Assembly: GCA_009760885.1 (NCBI GenBank)
Contig: CM019691.1
Location: forward strand, 29,992,314 to 30,056,313
DNA: 64,000 nt
DNA from: Achatina immaculata
Taxonomy: Eukaryota > Mollusca > Gastropoda > Stylommatophora > Achatinidae
Direction: 5' to 3'
Under the pieces are notes generated by a model, which worked only from the letters and a program-made list of their open reading frames with translations, had not been told where the DNA came from and ran no database searches. Shown here piece after piece: positions 36,738 through 49,900 of the stretch; the stretch's first letter is position 1, and each line of letters opens with the position of its first letter. The position numbers and the translations under genes were made by a program.

Positions 36738-39700
36738 GTTTTTTGTTGTTTTTTGTGACTGTGACAAGTGCTGTTGACTGACTGCGTGAGAAGGAGATTA
36801 TTTCTGTGAACGGAGGCTCTCACCTGGAATCCCCGGGGTGAGAGGAAACAAGGAAGATCTAGGAACACCTGGCTGAGAGGCTAGAAACAGAGATCAAAAA
36901 GATGGACTACACCTGGAGATGGATAGAAGTAGCAGCCCAGGACAGAAATAAACAGAGAGCCCTTGTTGATGGCCTACCCACAGATGGATGTAAAGAAAAC
37001 AAGGAAGGAAGGAAAGAAACATGCTGGATTTGGATTGGTTTTTAAATGGATAAAAGGTCAAAGGTAAAATTCCAGTTTCCATGCCATTAAGGCATATCGG
37101 GCAGTATGGTGTTAGGCCTGTATTTTCCATGACCTTTGGCACATGAAAGTGTGATGTGGTCAGTATCATACCTGGCCGCTTTACCTTCCTAGATTTCTCT
37201 GGTACCCATTTTTAGAGGCTGGGTGAACCCCGGGGTCTTTTTTAGTGTGTACCATAAAAAAATCCCACTGCTGGGACTGAACCTGATACCACCTGATTAG
37301 TAAACCAAGCGCCTAACCACTCAGCTAAACAGGCCACTTTTTAAATGGATGAAACTTCCAAATGTGAAGTGAGTAGTTTCGACACTTGACAGAGGTGTTA
37401 ATGAGTGAATGGTCAATAGATCATGTTGGAGAGATAATGAGGTCATTAATCTCAGTAGTCTGTAGTCAGTGAAGATCTTATTGTCTTCAGAGTTTCAGCT
37501 GAAGAGGCTGTTAGTATGATACACTTTGAAGGTAACAGCGGTCGAGCTTGATGAGGCTTCTTCTACTTCTTAAGAAATAATGAAGAAAGCACTCGCAGGT
37601 CACTCCCCATCTCTTGTGATATCTTTTCATTATGTGCAAGTTTTAAACTACAGCGGAGTTATAGCAGTACATTACATGGCACAAAATTGTGCACAGAAAT
37701 ATACGATAACACAAAATAGTGCACAAATAACAGTAGACAGAGAAGATAATGTACAGTAACAAATATTACAAAACAGTACTCATCAGCATTAGATGGCATA
37801 AAATGCACAATGACATTAGATGGCACAGAATAGTACATGTCAACATTACATGACACAAAGCAGTGCACTAAGTATTTAAGGGGGAAAAAAAAACAAACTA
37901 CACAGCTCTCTTGTGAGAATTAATGTAACAAATTCTCTCAGACAGAGCACCAGGACCTTAAGTTTGTTGTCTTTGCCAATCTTGTGTTCTCAGGCTGACT
38001 TGCTTCTGCTGTCCACAAGTGAGCCCCACAGTTTGTGCTACATCGAAACAGCTGAGCTGGATGGGTAAAATTGAATACTTAAAAACTTTAATTTTGCTTT
38101 TTTTTTCTTTTTTCCCCGTTTCCATGCCTTTAAAGAATATTGGGCTGTATTTCCAGGAGCATTGGCACAAGAAAGTGTGATATGGTCAGTATCACACCTG
38201 GCCGCCTATACCTTCCTAGATTTCTCTGGTTTTAAATGCTTTGTCTTAAACCACAAGTGTCAGAATTGGGTTTATTGAAATTTTAGTAGCATAATGTAAT
38301 CCATTGTTTGCATAAATTTGCTGCTGACACTGATATGTAGAGAATGAGTTTAGAATTTTTCATGACTGGAGAAAGTGTGAGGAGAATGCAGGCAGTTAAG
38401 CAGTTAATAAACTGCCTACTAGGTGTTGCTAGTGTTAAAGCTGGAACAACCAAGTCCAGGACAGCATTTATCCAACTTAACAAAATATGCTCATCTAAGA
38501 ACTTCAAAACAAGAACCAAACTTAGGCTTTTCAATACAAATGTAAAGACTGTCCTGCTATGTGGTTCAGAGACATGGGTTATGACAAAGGCAATACAACA
38601 GAGGATACATTCATGAATTACTTGAGGAGGATTTTAAACATTTTAAATGGCAGGACAAGATCAGGAAACGTATGAGGTCTTGGAAAGGGCAGGACAAGAA
38701 GCTATGAACCTACAAATCATGTCTAGGAAGTGGAGGTGGATTGGCCACACTCTGAGAAAAACCAACACCAACATAGCGAGACAGGCACTGACACGGAATC
38801 CTCAGGGAAATCGAAAACAAGGAAAACCTCGACTTACTTGGAGAAGAGAAATTATGACAGTGCTCAGAGACAAGGGATACACATGGAAGGAAGAAGAGAA
38901 TAATTCCATGAACAGGGATGACTGGAGAGCCTTTATCTGTGGCCTATGCTGTCAAGGGAGCGAAAAGCGATGATGATGATGATGACGACGACGACGACAA
39001 TTTTTTTTTCAGTACATTTATGTGGGTTTCTCATGGCATAAGATGATTGAGACAAAAGTTTTGTCCAACTACAACAACCAGGATCCCCATCATGGGAAAG
39101 GGGGAGGTGTAGATTTTAAAATGGAATTCAAATAGAATGATCATTTTTATTTAGAGCAGCCTTTAAAAAAAATTATTTATTTTGACAAGATTGTTAGATA
39201 AGACTGATACATTTGTCAGATGACCTGTTTTTTGTTGTTTTCTTTTCAGTTTTTATCAATCATATCATAACCAACATAGACAAAAGAGTAAGTGATTGCT
39301 CTGTTTAATCAATAAATTCATTTCCTTGTTCTGTAGTGAGACTAACTTGAAGGTACGCCAGGCCTTGGAGGAAACATCTGAACTAGGAGATGATTTACAG
39401 AAACTGGCACAGTTTGATGGTATGCGTGATTAGCAATCATGTTACTGCTGAGAATATAATGAGCTTACTTCGTGTGTATAGGTTAATTGCCTTGTAACTT
39501 TAACATTGAACGAGTCAGTTTTTAACCCTTTCACTACCAGTGGGACAATACATCCCACTGATAGTTTGAAAAATACCAAGAGACATTTTTTATATTGCAT
39601 TTTATATGACAATAATTAACTTTTCATACACCAACAGAAGATAAGAGGATGAAATCAAAGAAGAATTTTACAACAGATTCTAGATAATATTTTCATCTGA

Positions 39701-40939
39701 TTTGCGCACGTTAACATTGGAAATAGAGATTAATTCAGTGTTATTCCAGTTTACTCATGTTTTTAGTATTGCAATTATGTTTTACAATGGGTGAGGTATA
39801 TTGCAGTGGTATGGGACAAATATGACCCACTGGTATTCTAGTGCACATGGCTGCATTTTTTCCCCCTCTTCTGTTTTAGGATGACCAGAAGACTGATTAT
39901 CTCCAACTTTTAGAAGAGAGCATAACTGTGATTGTCAGCCAGATATGTCATTTTAGATGTTTGTTTTTTTATATGAGGACCACTTTGGCATTTTATATGT
40001 TTGTTTTTTATATGAGGACCACTTTGTCATTTCAGATGTTTGTTTTTGATATGAGGACCACTTTGTCATTTTAGATGTTTGTTTTTTATATGAGGAGCAC
40101 TGTCTCATTTCAGGTGTTTGTTTTTGATATGAGGACCAATTTGTCATTTTAAATGTTTGTTTTTGATATGAGGACCACTTTGTCATTTTAGATGTTTGTT
40201 TTTGATATGAGAACCACTTTGGTCATTTTAGATGTTTGTTTTTGATATGAGGACCACTTTGTCATTTTAGATGTTTGTTTTTGATATGAGGACCAATTTG
40301 TCATTTTAGATGTTTGTTTTTGATATGAGGACCACTTTGGTCATTTTAGATGTTTGTTTTTGATATGAGGACCACTTTGGATATGTTTTTTTTTTCTTTA
40401 CAACACAGCCATCAGGACACATGATCCCACTATAAAATACCAGTGGGATATATATTCCAACATATTATTTCATATCTAATTAGTCTGAAAATTTAAAACT
40501 ATATTTTTTATGATTTTTTCTTGTATGAGGTAGCATTTTATCAAATTTGTAGGAACATTTTTTTTTTCCTCCAGAAATGAGAGAAATGCTGAATTTGATT
40601 TCTTTTTTCCTAACATTCATGAAATTTTTATTTTACTTATCAGCTGAAATTGTGACAGAGCCACCTAACAACAGATTAAGCAAGTTTGAGGGCAAAATGC
40701 AGTGGAAAGACAAAACATTTTCTTTGGACAATGAGAAAATTATGTTGAGGGGGTGTATTTTGCGGAACACCCAGTGGTGCTGCGGACTAGTGGTGTTTGC
40801 TGGCAGAGATACAAAGCTTATGATGAACAGTGGCAAGTCTACCTTCAAGCGGACCAATATAGACCGTTTGATGAATATCCTTATCATTGGTGTGAGTAGG
40901 CAGGAGGCATCCATAGATTTAATAAACCTCTTGTATATC

Positions 40940-40978
<39 letters not shown>

Positions 40979-43900
40979 TTTGTTGTGTTGTTGACTGTCA
41001 TCAATGTATAAGGCCGGATAAACAAATACACAAATTAATTTCCATTTTTTTTAAAAAATTGTCTCCATCTTAGTTTTATGTACTTCACCCCCTTCCTTTT
41101 CACAGATTTGTGCATACTTTTATTTACTTCCTTCTCCAAGATAAGAAACTTTGGTCATTGTAACAAATTTTTTTTTTTTTTTTTTTAGTGGCTGAATAGA
41201 AAGATAACTGAGGTTGAGGGAGTGATCTGTTATCAGATGGTGTGAAGAAAGATTCCATTAAGACCACATCAGAGTTTTTAGCTGTGTTCCTTAGTAGTAG
41301 GTTCACTGGGCTCATTTAGCTTGTCAGATGAGTTTGCAATCAGCATGTTTATAGTGTTTGGTGGAACTTGGCAAGAAGCTTGCTTTATGAATCTTCTCTA
41401 GGAATTCAGGCAAACCACAGAAGTCTAATCCCCATCTAACGTATGTTTATTGCTCGATCACATCCAGGGGGAGGCTGTACAACAAAAACATTTATCCTGG
41501 AGGTTGCTTATTGTACCAGTCTGTCATCGGGTAGAAAATCATTGCAAATGCTCACAGATCTTGGGTGTTTGAGGTTAATGCTTCTTGCCCCAGGCCTGCA
41601 CTGCTGAGAAGGAAAGAAGAGAGAGGCATTTTAAAACATCAAAATACCACTGGCTGTAGAAGTTATTCCCTTTCCTTATATGTCTGGAGATTAAAGGACA
41701 TTTGCATTTGTCTGAACTAGGTAGTTTTTTTCAGTGATGATCCTGGAAGGTGTTTCATGTCTGTTGTTTGAATGTGCTTAGAAGAAGGTAGGAACTCTTT
41801 TTGTTCAGGACTTATGTTTGCTTTAAGGCAGATATAAGAATCAAGAAGAATTTATGTAAATTACCCTCAAGAAGGTTATTAACCATAATCAGTGCACAAA
41901 CTTTTTTTTTTTTTGAAGTTTTTTTTTTTTTCTTAAACAAGCCATAAATGCAAACTAAAGTTTGTATGCTCATCAGCATAAATAAATAAATGTAATATTT
42001 TCTGTTTAGCACAGAGAAGGAAAGCAGTGGCATTTTACCAAAGCTGGCCAAGAACCATTCATATTGCACAGTGAGTTCCTGGCTTCAATTTGGCAAACTG
42101 TATATGTTCCTGGAGGTGGTAGAGCCTGTTTCTTGTGTCCATTACAGAAGTAACAGAGAGCCAATGTAGCATCCCATTCTCTGATTTGATATTTGTGCTT
42201 CAAGATCTTCACTGAGTTTCAAAATCTTCACTAAGATCATACGGTCTCAAGAACTTCACTAAGTTTCAGGATTTTCACTAAGATCATAAGGTTTCAAGAA
42301 CTTCACTGAGTTTCAAGGTTTTCACTAAGATCATAAGGTTTGAAGATCTTCAGTAAGGTGACAGCTACTGAAGTTTCAGTTGTGGTAAGATAACCACCCA
42401 TTTCATTTTAACCCAGTGTTGTTGTATCCTCCACAGATATTCCTTTTCCTTGTGGGAATGTGTCTAATCTGTACAATAGCCTGTGCCATCTGGGAAGTGA
42501 TGACAGGCTATGATTTTCAAGTCTACCTCCCTTGGGAGTCATTTGTTTATGAAGGAAAAGACCGGGGTGCAGTCACAATTGCCGTCCTTGTTTTTCTCTC
42601 TTACATCATCATCTTGAACACTGTAGTGCCTATATCTCTCTATGTCAGGTACTGCAGAGCTTTTTTATTACTAGCAACTTAGTTTTCCATCTAAAGATTA
42701 GAAATTTCAGAGGCCTTTTTATTTTTTTTTCCCCAATTTTAGCCTCAATATGTAGTGCTTAGCTGTTTTTACCATATAGCACTGATACTTATATGTATCA
42801 TGTACATTAGTGTGCATCACTATGCAGTAGGTTTTACATAGTGTTAGATGTTTGGACACTTAACAAAACAGCTGAGAAACACATAAATGCCTTTGAATGT
42901 AAATGCTGCTACAGAAGACTTCTTCAAATACCATGGATACAAAAAAGAAAAAATATATCCATACTATAAGAACTTAATATCGAAGAAGGCTGGCTAGTAA
43001 AGAGGATTAAAGAGAGAAAACTTAAATATTTTGGACACATTAAATGTCATGATAATCTAGAGAAAACTGTCTTGGAAGGGTGCATAATGGGAAAAAGAAA
43101 GAGAGGAAGACCAAGGCGAAAATGGATGCATCAGCAGCAGGCCATCTTGCTCACAATCCTATAGGAGTGCTATTAGGGAGGCAAAGTTCCACAAGGGACA
43201 TGAAAATGAATGAATGGGTAGATGCATTGTCCACAACACAGATGTGGCTGGTTCCAGTTTTTATAGTTAGTTTGACTGGAACTCACTTATATGGGATATC
43301 TACCCCGGTCATTAAGCATGAGGAAGAGATCACTGAGATCTGGTAGCAGTCCAGAATGTTGTGAGGAATCTCTGGAATCTGTTACAAGTTCTTGTGCATT
43401 AACTCTTCCCCTGCCAGTGGGGGAAAAAACACGCGTTGGTGCAAAGCAAAATGTGCTGGTGTTGCGATATTTTTGGGCTATAGTTGAAAAAGTGAATGTA
43501 GCAATTATTTCCATGTGAAAAAATATACTTTTTATACATTCAAAAGAAATAAAAATGAATGAAGATTCCATAAATGCGGAGTTTTCTTAGGAAAAAATAA
43601 CTAGTGAGAAAACAAGACAACATTTTTAGCGCCCCCCCCCCCCCCCCCCCCAAAAAAAAATTTATGACACACAAATAAAATTGGTTTCTACTTACCATTA
43701 GAGCTGTAAATATCCATGTGTAAATCAAAAATCAATGATAAATGGAATTCCTCACATGAAATGTAATCACTTTTTGCACAAATTACAGAAAGAAAAGCAC
43801 AAACACAACAGAAAACATTCAGAAATCCTTTTGCAGATCCACCAAGTGGCTGGAAATTAGGAAAAATATTCACACCAGATCGAACAGAAACTGAAAAAAT

Positions 43901-46900
43901 GGCCACACACTGCCCACGCTAAGTTAAAATGATGCTGGGTAATTCTGACAAATACAGATAACTTGTGAACCAGAATTTGAGTATGGTTTTTCACCGAAAT
44001 GGACCAAACATTAATATAGTGATTTTGGTCCAGAAGTGAAATAACCGGAAGGCCGCACTATAATGCTGTCAGCTTGGGAAGAGTTAAGATATTAAATTAT
44101 TGAAGTTTGAAACAGTAAGTTTTGAGTGACAACACCATTTGTAAGTTTAGCTTCTCATTTCATGTTGAACGAGTTGTGAAGTATATAACTTCTTTTGCAT
44201 ATATATTTACAGCTCTAATGGTATATAAGTTTGATATTTGTGTGTTTTATGAGATTTAAGTTGTTTGTGATGATACAGTTTTGAAACGTTGTTCTTACAC
44301 ATCTCTGTCTGTGGTTTTGAATAAATTTAATTATTATTTACAGTTTCTGTATAATTTAGCACAGCTTAACTTTTTTTTTTTTGTTTAGATATTTCACTAA
44401 GTCAGTGGAGCCTGACAGTGGAGGAGAGAAGAAACACTTTATCTAACCATCTAGTAAAATTGGCATTGATGTCCTTCTCATGACAGATTTATTGACTGAG
44501 AATCAAATGTCTTTTCTTTCCCCAGTGTTGAAATTATCCGTCTTGCACATAGCCTTTGGATAAACTGGGATGTCAAAATGTACTATGACAAAAAGGACAC
44601 CCCGGCAAAAGCACGCACAACCACACTAAATGAGGAGCTGGGGCAGATAGAGTATATATTCTCGGACAAAACAGGAACATTAACTCAGGTGTGGTTGCTG
44701 TCTGTCTGCTCTCCCTTAGAGGGGAGGGGTGTGTTTACAGATAATGCACTGTTGCTAGAAGGCTGGGGAAAGACCCAGCTTATTTAAGTACATGTGCAAA
44801 TTTATAGGCAGTTTAATTTTCTGATTAAGGTTTTCACACTTTGATGTTGGAAATTAATTAAAACAGATTAGAATTAAGATTTAATAGGAATTTCAGACAA
44901 AACAAAAAGTGACTATTGTAGAGACTTAACATTTCAACCTTAGGGTCTTCATCTGGGAAGAAATGATACACACCAAGTGATATCACCTTAAAGTTCACAA
45001 AATGATGACTTGAACAAAATGGTCATACTATCTTACTGAGTATTTTAGTTCAGTAAAAAGTTCAGGACTCATTTTTCTCTCTCTCTCTCTGAACCTTAAG
45101 TGCCCAGGGCACATGGGGCTTCCACAAGGGTTTTCCACAAATGCCTGTCCTTCGCATTTTTTTCTGCTCTTGCCCAGGTGAGCCCTCTATTGCTCAACAT
45201 CCTTTCTGTTGTTCTTCTCCATGTCTCTTTTGGTCTACCCTTACTTCTGTTCCCCTGTGGTGTCCATCTTAGTGGTATTTTTGGTAGTGAGTTGTCAGTC
45301 ATTCGGAGCACATGTCCCAACCATCGCCAGCGTCTTTCCTCAATAATTGTTGTCAGTGGCTTCATCTGCATTTCTGCCAACAAGATGTTATTTCAGGACT
45401 CATTTTTAACCTGATGAACAGGTTATTAGTTATTGGTTTAAATTTTGAATTATTTTTTTTTTTCTTTTCATCAAAACTCCATCTTACTTTATGTTTAAAT
45501 TTTTTTTTTTTCCATTCAGCATCTCAGTTTTGTTGATGTTGTTCATCGTACCTATTTCGTATAAATTGAGGTTATTTTTTTTTTTAAAGAAGGTTCTGAT
45601 TAACTTTTGTGTCATATATAACCTACAGAACATCATGACCTTCAACAAGTGTTCAATAAATGGGAGATCATATGGTGACCCTGTGGACGCTGATGGGAAT
45701 CCTATAGAAGCAACGGAGGTTAGAGGATGAGATTTATCTCAGTTTTTTTTTTTTCAGAAACCTTACTTCCCACTGTCTGATTTTTAGCCTTAATTAGATA
45801 TCTAGATTATCAACAGTGTTTTTCTTATATACTGCATGCTGTGTTTTTGAAGAAGTGGTGGGGGGGGGGGTTTGAATCACCCAGCTGTAGAAGTGGATGG
45901 GGGGGGGGGTGTTGAGTCACCCAGCTGTAGAAGTTGGGGGGGGGGGTTGAGTCACCCAGCTGTAGAAGTTGGGGGGGGGGGTGGTGTTGAGCCACCCAGC
46001 TGTAGAAGTTGGGGGGGGGGGTTGAGTCACCCAGCTGTAAAAGTGGGGGGGGGGGGGTGGAGGAGTCACCCAGCTGTAGAAGTGGGGGGGGGGGTTTTTG
46101 AATCACCCAGCTGTAGAAGTTGGGTGGGGGGTTTGAGTCACCCAGCTGTAGAAGTTGGGGGGGGGGGTGTTGAGCCACCCAGCTGTAGAAGTTTGGGGGG
46201 GGGGGGTTGAGTCACCCAGCTGTAGAAGTGGCTACCTGGCTTTTTCTGGAGAGAGAAAGGTGGCCAGGCATGATGCTGACCACATCAATCTCTAGTGTGC
46301 CCTCAGGTCAAAGAAAGTATTGACACTAAGGCATAACAGGGTTGCTTTTACCTTCACCTTTTTTTTACTACGTTTGTGCATATGTTTTATGCTTCTGTGA
46401 TAATCTGGTATAACATTCCTAATAAATGTATGAAGAAAAGTTTTTAGCATTGAATACTGAAGATAAATTTACATACAGTAATGCACTGATTTGCAGAAGA
46501 GTGTTTATGTATACAGAGATGGTGAACAATATGTTACAGATTAAAATTATATTTTAAGGTGGTAAATGCAATTTGTTTATATGCACTGGCTGAGGACTAC
46601 GTTATTGATGAATAGGAAAATGAAAGGACAGGTTGAAAATGATTTGATTATCCATTTGACAGACTCCTGTTTGCTCATTTCTTTGTTTTCTGGGAAATTA
46701 ATTATATTCGCATGTTGCAGTGTTATGTGGAATTAAAATTAGTTATATTCACACGTTGCAGTGTTATGTGGAATTAAAATTAGTTATATTCACATGTTGC
46801 AGTGTTATGTGGAATTAAAATTAGTTATATTCATGTTATTATGTTACACTGAGTTAATGAATTTTTTGATAAAATAACACCATGCAAATGTGTTATAGGT

Positions 46901-49900
46901 TTAGTGCTTATTATTTATATTTGATAGTACTGTAATCCATACTACTGATAAATATGTGTGAGATGAAACAGAATGAAAGTTTTAAAAAAAAAAAAAAGGA
47001 TAAAAGGTTCATTCATTCATTTGCATGTCCCTTGCGGAACTTTACCTCCCAAACAGCACTCCTGTAGGCCTCTTGGTTGTGAGCAAGATGGCCTGCTGCT
47101 GCTGCATCCATTTGCAGATCATCAACGATGTCTTGCAGCCATCTTCGTTTTGGTCTTCCTCTTTTTCTTTTTCCCATTATGTATCCTTCCAATACAGTCT
47201 TCTCTAAATTATCATGACGTTTAACTCTTTCCGTGCCGGGCGTCAAATTTTTTACGCTTCCTGTACCCCCATTGCTTACCAGGCATCAATTTTTTTACGC
47301 TTGGTTTGTTTTAATAAAACAAACGGTGTAACATTTAGATTGTACATATTTCGTCAACACATATTGACCAACACATCCTTATCAATGAATGTTAGAAAAT
47401 GAGTCCTAAAATGCTATATGGAAGTGAATCATGGACAATAGGCAAGTCTGCACAAAAATCATTGGAAGCAGCAGAAATGTGGTTTATTAGAAGAATGTTG
47501 CAAATCCCCTGGACAGCAAAAATAGTAGGAGAAGAGCTGGAGAGACAAAAAACCTTGTCAAAAAGATAAGAGAGAGACAATGTACTTTCATAGGACATGC
47601 AATGAGAAGAGGGGGCATTGAAAATATTATAACAACAGGAAAAATAGAAGGAAGAAGATCAAGAGGAAGACCAAGAGAAATGATACTGGACAGTCTGACA
47701 GGATGGTGTGAGAGGAGATCACCAAATGAGCTGATGGCCTGCATGAAGGATCGTGTACTCTGGAGAAGCATAATAGCCAACGCCAGTCGGCACGGCACAT
47801 GATGATGATGATGATATTTCGTCAGCGATTCCGGTGACACTTTTCAAAATGGTGAAAGAGTGCCTAGTTACGAGCGATGCTGAGCGAGAAAAAGGACGAG
47901 AAGCATGGAAATTTTTCAATTTTTGACGATGTAGATAGGGGTATGGACATAGCCTATGGCCACCCCGCTGCTCTTGAATGTTTTCTAAGTAGATCTAAAC
48001 ATATTAGACGACTGGAGAAGTAGTTAGGAGTAGTTAGGAGGTTAGTTCAGACATTCATTCAGCGAGAACGCAACACAGAATCACAATACGAGATCAACAA
48101 GTAGATCTACACATCTCAGATGGTAAGTAGTGGTAAGTAGTGCAGATCTAGACCTCGCCGATGGTGAGCTGGCCACAATCAGTGTCTAAAAACATCACAT
48201 TACTTCTTTTTTCCTAAAAAACTCTGCATTTATGAAATTTTCATTCATTTAGCTATACTTTGAAACATATTAAGTATACGGAAGTACATGGAAATACTGT
48301 TTTCCATTCCATTTTACTACTATACCCCCTTACAGACCAAGAACCGCGTTTTTAGTCTGCACACAACTATACGTCCGCTTTTCTTCCTCCGGCACTGAAA
48401 GAGTTAATGTGTCCAAAATATTTAAGTTTTCTCTGTTTAATCCTCTTTACTAGCCAGCCTTCTTCAATATTAAGCTCTTGTAGTATAGATATATTTGTTC
48501 TTTTTTGTGTCCACGATATTTGGAGAACTCTTCTGTAGCATTTACATTCAAAGGCATTTATGTGTTTCTCAGCTGTTTTGTTAAGTGTCTAGGTCTCACA
48601 GGCATATATTGGATGGGAAAGATGCATGCCCTTAAAAATCTTATTTTTGTAATTCTGTCTGCTCCTCTCCACAGATTCTTTATTTGTTTTCCTTTCTGAA
48701 GAGCGATAGATGTCCTCCTTTTAATTTCCCTCATTGTATCTCCATTATTAGTTAGTAGTGATCCAAGATATTCAAAACTCTCCACTTCTTCCAGTTTTTC
48801 CTCATTGATATATATTTCAGCCGCCTTGTTTGTTTTGTCAGTTGTCATCAATTTAGTTTTCTTTGCGTTAAGATAGAGGTTCTGCTCTTCGGTAAAATTG
48901 TGAAATGAGACTTTCATACCTAATTTTCTAGGAAGTAAGATGAGCACAAATATATGAAGAACATGGAACAGTCCAATAATTTTGGCAAAAGTCTTTTTCA
49001 AAAGATCACATACAAAAACATTTACATATGCTCATCTTCTACCATTCTTGTTTCAGCCCTCTTTCCTCACTGTTTCTATCTTTTTTTTGTAAAACAACCA
49101 TACAACTCTTGACTACATTCATTGCTAGAACAGATTTTTACTGCAGTCATCATTTTAAAAAAAGAAACATGTACTCATGTGAGAATACATAATTTGCCAC
49201 GTGGTTTAATTGGAAACTGTTTCTCGTGTTTCCCTGTGGAAAGAGAACGCTGAAAGTGGATTTGTCCTGGAACCCATATGCAGAAAAGGACTTTGACTTT
49301 TATGATTCAAATCTTGTGGATGAAGTGACCAACAACAATGAAATGACTCACCAGTTCTTCAAGCTCCTGGCTCTTTGTCACACGATTATGCCCGAGGTCA
49401 AAGAAGATGGTAAGTTATGTTCATGGTCACGGAAACTTCAGGTTGGCTGTTGATGTGCTGTTTTATCAGGCAGGCCTGCGAGCCTTGCTTCCTCACCCTT
49501 TGGAAATAAGTTTGTTCGTTGATAACACTGTTGAGGTTAACATATTCGAACTAAATCTAGAAACCTGTGGATGGCGGTGACAGAGGGATTGGGGCTATCC
49601 TGGTAAATCAGAGCTGGAAGCACAATTTCCTCACCAGGGATGCTAGAAGTATGCACTGCTGACTATTGGGGTATGGATATCCTGATATACTTAGTGGTTT
49701 TACTGAAAGCCATTCTTGGATTTACTCTGGGATTTCAATAAAACCACTGTGAGGCATTTTGCATCCAGCACAATACTTGTACTTCAAGCTGTCACCATGC
49801 AAAGAAAAGCTCAAGTTAGAAGTTGAGGGAGATCAGTTATGGTTTGAAAAAAAGAAAAAAAAAGAAAATTCGTGGACGGCAAACATGCATGCCAGTTTAA

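Larger units (their letters stand above)
47010..49000 (-). mobile_element. LINE-D relic, split by a TTAA element
   Basis: Antisense. The C-terminal RT part at 48410-49000 shows [20 protein letters not shown] and [15 protein letters not shown]. The 3' end at 47010-47220 shows [20 protein letters not shown] then [11 protein letters not shown], ending in (TGAA)n. The two halves are separated by the element at 47221-48407. The same family appears at 42850-43220. Confidence 0.82.

Noticed and set aside
38344..38973. Host gene with a GSETW motif
   Set aside because: The peptide pattern and tail match the C-terminal end of RTE-like LINEs seen several times here.
45825..46210. Proline- or glycine-rich proteins across the poly-G array
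   Set aside because: The array is derived from SINE-1 and the frames differ only by G-run length.
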